A stretch of 64,000 bases of DNA from Agapetus fuscipes (taxonomy: Eukaryota; Arthropoda; Insecta; Trichoptera; Glossosomatidae): NCBI GenBank assembly GCA_951799405.1, contig OX637334.1:13082001-13146000 (forward strand), in the 5' to 3' direction. A program made the translations under genes and the position numbers. Within the stretch, counting starts at the first letter, position 1, and every line of letters begins with the position of its first letter. The notes beneath the pieces are model-generated. The model did no database searches and had not been told where the DNA came from. It saw only the letters and a program-made list of their open reading frames with translations. This document shows, one piece after another, positions 34,035-45,810 of this stretch.

Positions 34035-34440
34035 CCTATCATACTTTAATGAATTTAATGAAAAAAAGAAAGACAGAAATTTGGAGAAGCCCACTAATCC
34101 TCAGGTAAAATTTGCCCTACAATCAAAACAATTCGTGGAAGCAAAGACCGACCATTCTTTTTTCTTTACCCGTAGCAAGAGCTTTTTCATAATACTCAAG
34201 TATCGAGTATTCGAGAAAAATGTATGTGAACTTGAAAACCACCTCTGGCAAAAAAAACTTTCGAAACATTTCAAAACGTACGATGGGTAGGTACTGTTTT
34301 CGGAATAAATGCACATGTCTTCAGTCAGCTCTTCGTTCGGTTGAAAGAAATAGTATGCGATTACCAAAAACTGTTCAACAGAAATCCATCCAGCCTAAAT
34401 AAAAGTGGCAATTGAATTTATAAAAGTATTTTTTTTAATA
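34035..34440. other. No gene recognised
   Basis: Two overlapping short frames on opposite strands, neither with a known domain. Confidence 0.4.
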
Positions 34441-34451
34441 ATTTTATCCGT

Positions 34452-34795
34452 AGGTCACCAAAGATCCATGTAGCCTTACAAGTCTTGTTTAAGAATTGGA
34501 GCTTTCTATAGCCACGAACAAGCTCGCAGAGGGCTCTTGAAGTGTGAGTCATACAATAAATCATCCTAATATTATTACTCACTTTTAAGTAGCAACGCAT
34601 TAGACTACTGAATGGAAGGTCGTGGGTTTGAATCCCAGCGGAGTGCAAAAAATTTACCAATGATATTTTCAAAAATGTTTTTTACCTACTGAGTTGAAAA
34701 AATAATATAAATGCCTTTACCCAAGACCGGTCACCAAAGGTCCATCCAGTCCTACAGCAATTGACCTACGACAACGATCAAGCTCGTAAAAAGTC
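34452..34795 (+). repeat. Two tandem partial S1 SINEs
   Basis: The first (34452-34575) is only the 3' half with its ATT tail. The second (34587-34795) keeps the B box (GGGTTTGAATCCC) and body but stops where an S2 SINE begins. Confidence 0.7.
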
Positions 34796-35053
34796 CGTAG
34801 ATAGCTCAGTTGGTAGAATGCTTGCATTCCATGCCGAGAGCTAGAGAAATAAAATGATTTCTCGTTTCGGTGTTTATTTAAAACCCATAAAATATCGGAA
34901 AAGTTTACTCAGCCTTCACAAGAAATAAGAACCAGCTCCCTCGGAAGCTGGGAAACCCTAATTCAACCATTCACTGAAGGGGTTGAAGTGAGGCCGGCCC
35001 CCTTATCTGTAAAAATAAATATGTTCTAACTTCTAAATAACCACATGCGACCT
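34796..35053 (+). mobile_element. tRNA-derived SINE S2, plus strand
   Basis: Head AGATAGCTCAGTTGGTAGAATG without a clear B box (deleted), then the family body TTTCGGTGTTTATTT, CCAGCTCCCTCGGAAGCTGG and CACATGCGACC. It is the only plus-strand S2 of good length here. Confidence 0.75.
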
Positions 35054-35640
35054 ATAATCTATAATCTAAGCTGCAAAGATATGTTTACATTTAAGGCTCA
35101 TAACAATAATAATAATAATATAATTATATTAGGATGATTTATTTGGTGACCGCTATTTTTGTGTGTGTCACACCTCAAGAGCCCTCAGCAAAATTGGTCG
35201 TCGCTGTAGAAAACGCCAATTCTCAAGCAACACCAAGTTGTTGTAAGATTGGATGGACCTTTCAGTGACCGGTCTTTCGTAAAAGGTGTATGATTTTTTA
35301 ACCCAGCGAAGAGCACATTGCGAAATATAAATGGTATACTTTTTGTGCTCCGCCGGGATCCAAATCCATAACCTTCCATTTACGAGTCCGAAGTGTTGCC
35401 ACTGGACTACGGTCCGGTCCAAGATTCATATTAAATGCATGACCGCAGACAGGCACATGTAGGTTCGCGCCTACACATTCTGCATGCGCGCATAAAGATA
35501 AACAAAACCTCACATGAACATAAGCCTTGCAACTCTTGCCGCTTTTCCCTGAAACCGGGGTTGCATTGGCAAAAGTGAACCTATTTTTACAGCACTCATA
35601 CCAACCTACCAGCCTCATACTAACTTATCAGTCAAGGAGC
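35050..35640 (-). repeat. Rep-A interrupted by a SINE
   Basis: The tail piece is 35050-35100 (ATCTATAATCTAAGCTGCAA) and the body 35426-35640. An S1 SINE sits between, in nearly the same part of Rep-A as at 33503. Confidence 0.75.
35100..35425 (-). mobile_element. tRNA-derived SINE S1 inside Rep-A
   Basis: Minus strand; TTGGACCGGACCGTAGTCCA at the 5' side matches the S1 head joined to 5S in the 20108 copy; AAT repeats form its tail. Confidence 0.8.
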
Positions 35641-35649
35641 CCTTCGGAA

Positions 35650-35905
35650 ATAACACAGGAAAGAAGTTACACTATATGCAATGACTATATGTGTTGCCTA
35701 GTTACGTTGCCATTTGTTTTAAAAAATGCATCCTTTATTATATTGTCCTTCGTCGTCGTCTTTCGTTTGGACTTTCAAATTTTCAATTTTCAAAATGTCT
35801 CGCCGCGAGGATCGAACCCGCGTCTCCCGGGCGGGCCGCCGAAAGAACCGGTGATTTAGCCGATTACGCCAAACTGCCTGCTTGGCAGTGTGCGAAAATA
35901 AAATG
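35650..35905 (-). mobile_element. tRNA-derived SINE S3
   Basis: The minus strand starts with a tRNA-like head: A-box-like TGGCGTAATCGGCTAA and perfect B box GGTTCGATCC about 60 bp apart. A body of about 150 bp and the tail AGTGTAACTTCTTTC follow. The tail resembles the end of S2, so both may use the same helper retrotransposon. Confidence 0.65.
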
Positions 35906-36136
35906 TATTTAAGCGATACAAACCTCATATTTTATGTATAGAAATTGTAATTATATAGAGGCGCTATCCTATTTTTAAACAAATATTTTTTACATACAAA
36001 ACTATGTACATAAATTAGAACATAGAGGCGCTAAACATTAACTCAATTCATAACAAATATAATTTTTGACAAAAAAAAACTGATGAATGAAATTCTGATT
36101 CTGAAAAATGAGATTCATGAAATTTAACGCATGCGA
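35906..36136. other. AT-rich spacer
   Basis: A 20-bp phrase containing AGGCGCTA recurs at about 35960 and 36025; no gene seen. Confidence 0.4.
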
Positions 36137-36262
36137 ACTTACAACATAAGAATCTCAAATAAGTTGCAAAGATATAGTACATTCAGGATTCTTATTACGC
36201 GCATTCCCACAAGCAGACACGTGTACTGTCGCGCTTACACATGCTGTATGTGCACTAAAAAA
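36137..36262 (-). repeat. Rep-A fragment
   Basis: TTGCAAAGATATAG tail side through CGCGCTTACACATGCTG; the 5' part is missing. Confidence 0.7.
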
Positions 36263-36444
36263 ACATAGTATTTCCGATTTCCGATATATTTTTGATTGCA
36301 ATAATGGATCGATATCTCTATTTTAAATCGATATTTTTAAACACTGTCGATGTAAACATTATGTAGTTCGCGAAAATAACAGTAAACGATAATAAATATG
36401 CCTGGAAAAACGTTCTGATTATGTACAACAATTTTCTCACTACC

Positions 36445-36560
36445 CCGCAAGGGCGTCGTGGGCTAGCGGTAACGTCCGCGTCTTTGATGCAGAAGGACCC
36501 GGGTTCGGGCCTGGAGATGAAATGTTTATTTTTGTTTTTTTTTTTTTTTTCTTTGTCCCT
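36445..36560 (+). mobile_element. tRNA-derived SINE-like unit S4
   Basis: GTGGGCTAGCGGTAACG (A-box region) and GGGTTCGGGCC (B box) are spaced as in a tRNA, followed by CTGGAGATGAAATG and long T-runs. It is not a clean tRNA gene because no 3' acceptor strand pairs with the 5' end. Confidence 0.55.
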
Positions 36561-36789
36561 TTTTTTTAATAAATTTGAAAGGAATGCAATTCATCGATCT
36601 ATTTTGCGTTCTCTAATAAATATTTAAAAATTCGAGCGGGGACGCAAACCAGTTTTTAGAAATACAGATCATGGCAGAAGAAGATTTTGCATATAATTTT
36701 TCAACAAAATTGTCAGTAATTATTTTTTCTCATCAAATATTTTCAAATACGTACAAGCTTTTTGAGAGATATACTACCTAATACCTATA

Positions 36790-37041
36790 TAATCTATTAT
36801 CTATGTTGCACAATACATTACATTTGACATTCATATTAAATGTATTCCCACAAGTAGACAGGTATAAGTTCGCGTTTACACATGCCCCATGATGACTTAG
36901 AACATAATAACCTTATATCAAATTAACATGCGCCCTGCAACTCTTGCCGAACTTCCCTCAAAAATAGGTGAAATTTGCAAAGTGAACCATTTTTTACAGT
37001 ATGGGTGGTCAGCCGCATACTAACCTATAAGTCAAGGAAAT
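36790..37041 (-). repeat. Rep-A full-length copy
   Basis: Minus strand, from the start motif at 37041 to the tail at 36795. Confidence 0.8.
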
Positions 37042-37049
37042 TATTTAGT

Positions 37050-37290
37050 GTAGGTCTATATAATTTAAGTTGCAAAGATATATTAAATTGAGATTCATAT
37101 TAAATGCATTCCCACAAGCAGACCCGTTCCTATAAGTTCACGCCTGCAAATGCTAGATGTGGACTAACAACATAGAAACCCAATCTTTAATGAACATAAG
37201 ACCTGCAACTCTTGGCGACCTTCCCTGACACAGGGGTGAAATTCGCAAAGTGAATCATTGTTTACAGGGTGGTCAACCTCATGCCAACAT
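37050..37290 (-). repeat. Rep-A copy, same orientation as its neighbour
   Basis: Diverged at its 5' end (TATGATTCAACG in place of the usual start). Confidence 0.75.
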
Positions 37291-37296
37291 ATGATT

Positions 37297-37505
37297 CAAC
37301 GAAAGTTGCAAAGGTATTGTACATTTAAGATTCATATTACATGCAGTCCTACAAGCAAGCACGATCGTGTTTACACTTGCTGCATGTGCACAAAAAACAA
37401 ACCTCACACGAATCGCCCTACGCCCTTCCCGGAAGCCAGGGTGGCATTGGCAAAAGTGAACTAGGTGTATACAGCATGGGGTTCAGTTTCATACCAATCT
37501 ATCAG
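37297..37505 (-). repeat. Rep-A copy, diverged
   Basis: Third head-to-tail minus-strand copy in a row; the body ATGCAGTCCTACAAGCA and TGGCATTGGCAAAAGTG are recognisable. Confidence 0.65.
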
Positions 37506-37972
37506 ATTTCCGATATATTTTTAATGGCATTCATATATCGATGTGCCTTCCTATATCGAATCGATATTTTCTAACAGTGTCGATTAACTTATTCTGATAA
37601 AATCTATAACCATTTACGGTGCATGATAATCCCGATGAATGACAGATCATAGGGTGGGCAAATGAGAATATAGAAATATTGAAATTAAATCAAGATTTGC
37701 ATACACTATTGATGTATCTATAACAGTATGTACAACCGTTTACAATGCGGGATAATCCCTGTGTCTTTTAATTTTTGAATGGTAAGCTTCCGTAAATTTT
37801 ATTTTATCAAAGCCTACAAAATTTAAATTTTCTTTTACAAAAACTGCATGTTTTTATTTTACATGTTTTTTTAATATGACGAATTTTAACGTGAGTAAAC
37901 TATGCGCAATATACACATTCTCCAAATGTTAAGGGGTTGGGCTGCGTAGCAGCCAGGGGCGTAGCCCCTAGT
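37506..37972 (+). mobile_element. Possible Helitron-like 3' end
   Basis: The sequence ends AGGGGCGTAGCCCCTAGT, a GC-rich hairpin (GGGGC/GCCCC) leading into CTAGT followed by T, the textbook Helitron 3' terminus and target base. An ATCGATA-rich block at about 37510-37590 also occurs at 36280-36390. The 5' end was not found. Confidence 0.4.
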
Positions 37973-38027
37973 TTAAATTGAATGACTCCCCATTTCAAAT
38001 TAGTTTTGTTAGCAAATTTGATTTAAG

Positions 38028-38335
38028 AAGCTGACCACCCATACTGTATAAAATGTTTCACTTTGCCAATGTCACTCCTGTTTCAGGGAAGGTCGGCAAA
38101 AGTTGCAGAGTTTCTGTTCATTTGGGGGTTGGTTTTTAATTTGTTAGTAGATATTCATGCAGCATTTGTAAGCGCGAACTAACACGTGTCTGTTTGTGGG
38201 AATATATTGAATATGAATTTTAAATTGCAATACATCTGTCCTAATATAAAAAGGTGTCTGTTTATAGGCATGCATTAAATATAAATCATAAATGTTAATA
38301 AGTCTTTGCAACTTAGATTATAGATTTTAGATGTA
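38028..38335 (+). repeat. Rep-A copy with extended tail
   Basis: CTGACCACCCATACTGTATA start, with an insertion-like extension before a TTGCAACTTAGATTATAG tail. Confidence 0.75.
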
Positions 38336-38394
38336 ATTGAATATGTTAATGCACTTTTATTTCCAACATAATTTCAACCTAGTTGTAAAGATAT

Positions 38395-38606
38395 ATTGAA
38401 ATTTAATTTCGGTGCACTTTGCCAATGTCACCCCTGTGTCAGGGAAGGTCGGCAAAAATTGTAGGGTTTATGTTCATCTGAGGCTTGGATTTTATTTGTA
38501 AGTACACATTCAGCATTTGTAAGCGCGAACTACACGTGTTTGTTTGTGGGCATGCATTTGAGAGCTTTATAATACATATATCCTTGCAACTTAGATTATA
38601 GTATAT
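38395..38606 (+). repeat. Rep-A copy, 5'-truncated
   Basis: Begins at GTGCACTTTGCCAATGTCAC and ends CTTGCAACTTAGATTATAG. Confidence 0.8.
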
Positions 38607-38665
38607 TATAGAAAGCTCATATTTAATGCATGCCCACAAGCGTCACGTGTAATTGTCGCCTTTTC
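38607..38665 (-). repeat. Rep-A tail fragment, tail-to-tail with the previous copy
   Basis: AAAGCTCATATTTAATGCATGCCC is the tail half of an inverted copy. Confidence 0.6.
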
Positions 38666-39258
38666 ATGTTACTAGGGTGGCATTGGCCTATCGTTAAAAA
38701 AATCCCCTGTTCACCAATAATTTACATAAATCAAATTACTATTTCCATCACAAAAGCTCAAAAAAACTTACATCCATTAACAAATTTGCGATGTTTATCT
38801 CCTCGGCGCCAAAGACAATAAATAGTTTTAAAACCATCTGGACCAATGGTCTGGACCTTTTATTTTCGCCACTGTGGACACAACAAAAGCAAGTTATACA
38901 GCTATTATCCTAGGCACGCACAGGTGTTGTAAAATAATACACCTTCGATATCTTTGTTTACCTATCCTTTTTTTCTTACTTTTTACATAGAAACTTTTTT
39001 TCTTTGTTACTGGAGACTTTGTTTAAAATTTTTGGAGGCCCATTCAAGTCGTCAGGGGCCCCATTCAGGTCTTTGGGGCCCCGAACGTTTGCTTTGAGAA
39101 ACTTTTATTATCGGTGTCTTTGTCTGGACAAAACGCAGCTTTTTGAGTCAAAAGAGTTCAAAATCAATCCATACTTTATTTTATAGATCTTTTTCAAAGT
39201 TTTTCGAAGTTTTTCGGGGCCCTCTGGGCGTGCTCGAACCGCCCTAGATCCGGGCCTG
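38666..39258. other. Unclassified repeat with a hAT-like right end
   Basis: The interior has repeated GGGGCCC phrases. The right edge read inward starts CAGGCCCGGATCTAGGGCGG, and the next 8 bp in the host (CATCCATA) belong to the retrotransposon, as expected after a hAT insertion. The matching left end and duplication were not found. Confidence 0.35.
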
Positions 39259-39795
39259 CATCCATACCTTTCTCGGTCTTTCTCTTCCACGACATCCATC
39301 AATTCTCGCAGCATACACTTTCTTCGTCAGTCTTTCCTCATTCATTCTCTCCAAACGTCCAAACCATCTAACCCCCGTATTCACGATCAAAACTGATTTA
39401 AGTGCCTTACTCAAGCGCTACACTTACTCAAGGGTCGACATTCTGGAGCGTTTTGTTTCACAAAGAACACTCAAGCAGTAATCAGCGTAGTGCCCAACCC
39501 CCAGGAGACGTACGGGTTTGTCATTGGCTCTCGAAAAAACCCAGCTCTGTAATTGGTCAGTACCTTCCGACCGATATTCGGCGTACTTCACTCTTATCAT
39601 TGCCGCCTCTTTCAAATTTCAATGTCATATCAACTTTGCATAAAACTTGACAACAAATAAGTACGTATAACGCAATTACTACTTTAAGTAAACCGTAAGT
39701 ACGAATTTTTTTGTTTACAATTTCTATTAGTTTTTAAAAATACATTTATGTAATATCCAATGTAAAGTGTTTTGATCGATTTCAGCGCCAAAAAT

Positions 39796-39909
39796 ATGTT
39801 GTTTTCTCCAGCGGAAAAGGAGCTGCTGGTGGCTCTGATTAAAGAAAAACCTGTAATAGAAGATAAAATAACAGATCGAAGAAATCGTTGGCTTTGCAAC
39901 CCTCAATGA
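39796..39909 (+). pseudogene. Myb/SANT-like protein start of the Harbinger element
   Basis: An ATG opens MLFSPAEKELLVALIKEKP and continues to NRRWLCNPQ-like residues before a stop. This matches the first helix of Myb/SANT-like DNA-binding proteins found as the second gene in Harbinger transposons. Only about 37 codons remain. Confidence 0.5.
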
Positions 39910-39954
39910 GCAACGGCAAAACTGTATACAGAACGACGCGTTTTTTCAATCAAA

Positions 39955-40171
39955 AACGTCTTCTAAATTCTTCCTCTTCGTAATACGTAAATGGGTCTTT
40001 ACAGTCTCTGATATATTTTCTTGGGACACTATTTTTGAACAAAACAATGTTATTATTCTCGTTGAAGTCAACTGTATCGAAAGAATTCATTATTTTATGT
40101 AAATAATTCTCAACCAAACAAAAAATGTGCTGATGAAATGCGGCGGAATATTTTGACAGTTCATCTGTCAT
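39955..40171 (-). pseudogene. Harbinger nuclease N-terminal fragment
   Basis: The minus-strand frame ends KYIRDCKDPFTYYEEEEF followed by RRRF and a stop. This resembles the N-terminus of HARBI1-like transposases (RxxxPFxxYxxxEFxxRF). The DDE core is deleted, so the element depends on another copy. Confidence 0.6.
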
Positions 40172-41587
40172 TGCAGTATGGTCCTAGACCATACCGGAGA
40201 ACAAACCCAATTCTGATGGTCAAGCAATGTAAATAAACTCGTCAAAACAATGTTAATACACTTGTAAAAATCATGTTTATAGTAAGAATTCATTTTTTCA
40301 TGTAAATTCACAATCAAACAAAAAATGTGATAACAATGAAATATGACGGAATATTTTGACAGCGCTTAAGCGTTGGTTAATATACGTGTCGACCTTACTT
40401 ACCTGAGTGCTAGTTTTTGGAGCGCTTAAGCGCTAATTTTACCTTAAGTATTGTTCTTGAAATGAATTTCCCCAATCTAAGCGCTGGTTTGCCCTTAAGG
40501 AAGTGCCAGTTTTGATCGTGAATACGGGGGTAAGTATACTTCTTTTAATCTTTACTTTCACACTTTCTCTTACACCACATTCCTCTCTAACAAAATCATT
40601 CCTCACCCTATCACTCCGTCTTTTCCCAATCATACTTCTTAAGTAGTCCATTTCCACTGTATGGACTTTACTAATCTCACCTTCACTCACCGTCCAGACT
40701 TGACTTCCATACATCAGAGTGGGTACTAGTATACCACCGTGCACCGCCAGTCGAACATTTTTTAAAAGATTCTGGTTCTTGGCGATGCTAGCAGTAGCAC
40801 CCAGTACGCACCTGCCTTTCATTATTCTTCTTTCAAATTCACCAGTCATTCTTCCATCTTTTTCAAACTTACTTCCCAGGTATACAAACTCATTTACGAC
40901 ATCAACATTCATTCCATTAATTTTAAATTCATAATTCATATTTTCATCATCTCTTTCAAAAACCAATACTTTCGTCTTACTTGCATTCAACTTCAAATGG
41001 TTACCTAACAAAGCTTCATTCAATCTAGAGAGCATTGTTTGCAATTCTACTGCTGAATCAGATACAAGAACTGCATCATCTGCATACAGTAGAACACTCA
41101 CTTTGCTCTCTCCTATCATCAATCCACAATCATTAAGTCTAGCATCTCTGACACACTTGTCCATGACTATGTTAAATAGCCATGGACTCATCACACATCC
41201 TTGCCTCACACTCTTATAAACTTCAAACCACTCACTATACTCACCATCAATACGAACACATGCCTTACTTTTTTCATAGTTTGCATGCACCGCACCTAGG
41301 AGAGCCCCATTCACTCCGTATGCTTTCAAAACATCCCATAACATACCTCTATCTACTGAGTCAAAAGCCTTTTCCAGATCTACAAAGGCCGTGAACAGCT
41401 TCCGCCTCACCGACAATTGTTTTTCAACAACAACTGTATGACGTATGTAAAGCTAGAATCATCTACCAGCTTATGCCGTTTCAATAAAAAATATAATATA
41501 TCAATAATAAATCAATTTTATTCCACCGCGGTGTGTACCTGCATACTTGTACAATATGGATATAGCCTTATTAATACTTAAATGAAT

Positions 41588-41672
41588 ATAAATATTTTGA
41601 TGATTTATTTGTTGAGCGCCGTTTTGTGTGAATCACACCTCAAGAGCCCTCTGCGAGGTTGGTCGTCTCGGA
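41588..41672 (-). repeat. S1 SINE 3' fragment in the left arm
   Basis: Tail part (AATCACACCTCAAGAGCCCTC); mirrored at about 49925-50020 in the right arm, so it predates arm formation. Confidence 0.7.
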
Positions 41673-41675
41673 AAG

Positions 41676-41930
41676 ATCCTTGACTTATAGGTTGGTATAA
41701 AGCTGACCACCCATAGTGTAAAAAATAATTCACTTTGTCAATGTCACCTCTGTTTCAAGGAAGGTCGGCAGGAGTTGCAGGTTTTATGTTCATTTGAGAT
41801 TTGGTTTTAATTTGTAAGTACACATTCAGCGTTTTAAGCGCAAATTTACACGTGTCTGTTTGTGGGCATGCATTTGATATGAGTTTTTAATTTTAATATA
41901 TCTTTGCAACTTAGATTTTAGAATCTAGAA
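41676..41930 (+). repeat. Rep-A copy in the left arm
   Basis: Starts ATCCTTGACTTATAGGTTGG and ends TTTGCAACTTAGATT; its mirror is the split copy at 46090/49872. Confidence 0.8.
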
Positions 41931-43052
41931 TCTAGATTACAATAGATGGTCATTGAACCCTTTTGTATGCAAACTAGGACTTTGTATGGTGGGTAAACTT
42001 TTTAGTTATATTTTGAAAACGCAATGACTGATTATTATTGGTACTTATAAAATTTTAAGAATCGCAGCCTTTTATCTAATTTTAACCCTTTGACTACCAA
42101 GAAAATTGATAATACATTTTGTATGGAAATTTTCACTTTGTATGGCTGCTATACTTTTAACTCACTTTTTGAAAAAAAAAATGATGGCAATATATAAGTT
42201 GTCACTATTTGCTTACATTTGTAGAAAATTATTTTTTTATTAACCCTCGAACTGCCGAGAATTTTTCAATATTTTTTTTCTTTTGTGTGGCAACTCCCTA
42301 AACCGAGATTATGATGAAGCAATGATTATAATCGTTAGATAGCACTATTTAATAAACGGATTCACAGAAAATTTGAGAAAAATCATTGAAGCCGTTTTTG
42401 AGAAAATCGCATTGAAAATTTTCAGCTCTTTAGAAGCCATCTTGAATTTTCAAAAAAGTAAAAATTCTTTGATTACGAATTAAAGTAATAAGCTTATTCT
42501 TTCTATCAAATCTTAAACAAATTTAAATATCTTGCATTTTAATAGGTTTTTCTAATATTTTCGATTTAAAATTTCAGGTCGTGTAAACGGTGCTTTATTT
42601 TTATTTTTTTATTTTGTAGAAATTTATGTTGTCTATAATATTGTACTGCAGTATATTTTGGTTGACCTCTTAACTTTCGAGAAAATCACAATCGTTTGTT
42701 TTTTTCATATCCCAACCCATAGACACAGATTAGTGAGAATGTTGCCATAACATAGTTATTAAGTTAAAAACTAATTAATGGCAAATTTTTTATCTCATAA
42801 GATCTATTTTTTATTATTATTTTACAAATGGCTTTTAAATGCGAGATTCCCGGGGTAAAACCGCAGTCGGGCGCCAACGCTCACAGAGGACGGGACCTGC
42901 GTCACTTTTTTTTTTAGCTAAAACTCTCATAAAAAACTTTTGTTTCGTCGGCAAGTGATATGCAACATTTTCGAAGCGATTACATTTTACGATTTTCCAT
43001 GTTACATTTTTACAAAAATATTATTTTTTGCAATCAACAATTTCTTAATAAT

Positions 43053-43258
43053 ACATTCCTTGACTTATAGGTTGGTATGAAGCTGACCACCCATACTGTA
43101 CAAAGATGGTTCACTTTGCTAATGTCACCCCTGCTTCTGGGAAGGTCGGCAAAAGTTGCAGGGCTTATGCTCAACTTCTATGTGTGTGCTTGTGGGAATG
43201 CATTTAATATGAATCTGAAATGATATATATCTTTGCAACTTTAATTTAGATTAAGACT
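43053..43258 (+). repeat. Rep-A copy with internal deletion
   Basis: Starts TTCCTTGACTTATAGGTTGG; about 60 bp of the middle are missing after GGGCTTATGCTCAACTTC. Confidence 0.8.
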
Positions 43259-43597
43259 TTGATACTTAACTTAGAAATTTATCATTACTATTTTAGAAAT
43301 AATCGGTCGACATTCTTCATCCTGCGGATCTTACGCAAAAAATAAAATAATTCTAGTCATCAAGAAAGCGAAATTGCGAGAAAGTAAATGCAATTTTACA
43401 GTATGTGAAAAACTAAATATTTACTAAGAAATACTACGTGTATGCACTATATTGACCACTATTTTCAGAAAATTCCTTGGAACCTTCACATATCCATAAC
43501 ATTATTATGTAGTTACGCTTACGAGTAACTAAAAACTTGTTTTTTTTTTATTTAATGTTTTTCAAAGTTCTAATGAATTAATAAAGTGGAAATACAC

Positions 43598-43748
43598 AAA
43601 CCATTACCAAGACCCGTCACCAAAGTTCATCCAGCCCTACAGCAACTTGGTCTTGATTGAGAATCGACGCTTTCTTTAGCGACGACCAAGCTCGCTGGGG
43701 TGTGATTTACACAAAAACAGCGCTCGCAAAAATCATCCTGATATTATT
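43598..43748 (+). mobile_element. S1 SINE, 3' half
   Basis: CCAAGACCCGTCACCAAAG through GACGACCAAGCTCGC to a TATTATTATTACT tail. Confidence 0.75.
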
Positions 43749-45249
43749 ATTACTAAAAATATAATTTGCGAAACTATTGATTTATTGTTGAACATTTTTA
43801 GTTTTGCTATTGAAGGATGGAAAAGGTTGAGTCTATCTGACCGGCATAAAAAAATGGCTGCCAAAAAGTGTACTGCATAGCTACTATGAGTAATAACATA
43901 GAGGAGCGGAAACTAACGTGCTGATTTGATACATACTGCAGTTGTCATAAGAATAAAATTCTTCACAATCTGAGCTAAGAATAAGCGTAAAATTCGTAAT
44001 GTGAGAGTTGTTTTAAATATTTTTGAAATCAATTTCCTGTTTTCATAAGACACATTGGTCCAGTACACATGCAAAAATTGCTCATGTAAAATTAGCTTAA
44101 TGGTCTCTACGGCAAACAAGAACAAAGGCAGCGACATGCTACCACTTGCGTTTCTCTCCTGTCACTCGTTGCAGTGGTTATAATGAAATGAGTGATAAAG
44201 TTAAAATATGAAATATGAAATATTGCCACGACTTTGGCGATCACAATATTTATAACGTGTGTTATCTGTCAACTCTAGTTATTTCCGGTCTAGTCGGCAG
44301 CCGTTATTTGAAATGGCACCAACATTCAAGATTTTTTTTTCGTTGTGCCGAGTTTTTTGTACACATGGAAATGCAACTGTGAAGTTCTTTGTTATTTTTA
44401 TTACTAATGAAATGCAACTGTGAAGTTCTTTGTTATTTTTATTACTAATGACCATTTTCGTAAGTAAGTTGAGACATATATATATGTCTTTTTTGGTTAA
44501 AATAATTTCTAGTCCACAGATATTATAAGTTAATATACGTACCTTTCAAAAACTACAAAGGAAGAGCGCCGAGCGCGCCGCTGTGGCATAGATAGGTATT
44601 AAGCGAACGCAGATTTTAAAATTAAAAATATTCGAGAGCGCTCTTAAATGTGAATAACATGGCATTACACCAACTTGAAAATTCAAGATGGCTGCCATAC
44701 AAAAAAACATAAAATTGCACTTTTCTCAAAAACGGCTCCAAGAATTTTTGTTAAATTTTCAGAGTTGTCATTAATTAATTTTTAACTCAATAAATTAGGT
44801 ATGGCAATACTCTTGCTAATCTGTGTCTATGGGCTGCCATATGAAAAAAACAAATGATTTTTATTTTCTCGAAAGTCAAAGGGTTCACAAAAATATAATG
44901 TTCTACAATATAATAGACAACATAAATTTCTACAAAATTAAAAAAATTTTTTTTTTTAAAAATTAATATAAAGCTCCGTTTACACGACCTGAAATTTTAA
45001 ATTGAAAATATTACAAAAACCCATTAAAATGCAAAATATTTAAATTTGTTTTAGATTTGATAGAAAGGACTAGTTTATCACTTTAATTCGTAATCAAAGA
45101 CTTTTTTACTTTTTTGAAAATTCAAGATGGCTTCCGAGGAGCTGAAATTTTTAAATACGATTTTCTCGAAAACGGCTCGCAACGATTTTTCTTAATTTTT
45201 TTGTGAATCCATTTATAAAATAGTTCTATCTAATAATTATAATCATTTC

Positions 45250-45810
45250 GGGCCGTTCTTATAAACATCCGTTTGTTAAATGTCAAATCTAATAAACCGA
45301 AACTTGGTACAAATTTCGTTTTTCTGTATTATAACAATCCGTTCGTAAATCTTCCGTTTAATTTTACCGGCGGATCTAACCGACAGCCGACCCCCGGTTT
45401 CCAGGTAGATACCGGTCGGTTTGTTAAGGTTTGAGGTTAGGTCAGCTGTCAAAGCATTATTTTTTTGCGGTGAGTTTTTCGCGTCTTTGGACTTCTCCGC
45501 TCTATCCTGTTGAAGATAATTTCTTCCGACAGAGATAGAGAATTCATTAAAATAGGGCTGTATCAGTCGTTTTCGTGTTTGTCATACGCAACTTTAGGTT
45601 ATGTTTCTTCTCTGACAGCAAACGGATGACATATGTTCATGAATGCACGCAAAAACTCATCAAAAATACGAGTGCATTATTGAGAACTAACGGACGGTTA
45701 AAAAAGCTTTATAAGACGACCATCGGTAAGATCAGTCCGTTAACGTCCATCCGTTAGTTAAATGAGTATTTACTTACGGATATTTAGTCCAACGTTTATA
45801 AGAACGGCCC
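45250..45810. mobile_element. 561-bp Harbinger-like MITE in the right arm
   Basis: Inverted ends GGGCCGTTCTTATAAAC, flanked by TTC on both sides (45247-45249, 45811-45813). The left arm near 42318-42330 has the uninterrupted site apart from one base change. Inside are repeated ATCCGTT-type motifs and a short frame with no domain. Confidence 0.8.

Larger units (their letters stand above)
39371..40530. mobile_element. PIF/Harbinger deletion derivative, 1160 bp
   Basis: The ends are inverted copies of CCCCCGTATTCACGATC, flanked by TAA (39368-39370, 40531-40533). The same retrotransposon at about 32908 reads AACCATCTAAGTATACTTC without the insert, proving the boundaries. It retains the start of a Myb/SANT-like gene on the plus strand and the N-terminus of a Harbinger nuclease on the minus strand. 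Subterminal AAGCGCT motifs recur at both sides. Confidence 0.88.
39259..41432 (-). pseudogene. RTE-like retrotransposon split by a Harbinger element
   Basis: The minus-strand pieces are 40534-41432 and 39259-39370. The first contains the palm: FTAFVDLEKAFDSVDRGMLW (A), SVRQGCVMSPWLFNI (B; the usual Gly is Ser) and VLLYADDAVLV (catalytic C), then YLGSKFEKDGRMTGEFERRI and VPTLMYGSQVWTV. The second encodes the basic RPRKVWM tail. Joined across the insertion the frame appears largely open, so this was a fairly young copy. Its 5' end abuts foldback 2. Confidence 0.88.
42801..44754. other. Loop of foldback 2
   Basis: It holds a Rep-A copy (43053-43258) and an S1 fragment (43598-43748). A 41-bp exact tandem duplication (AAATGCAACTGTGAAGTTC...) spans about 44368-44450. 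A minus-strand frame of 74 codons at 43913-44137 has no recognised domain. Confidence 0.5.
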
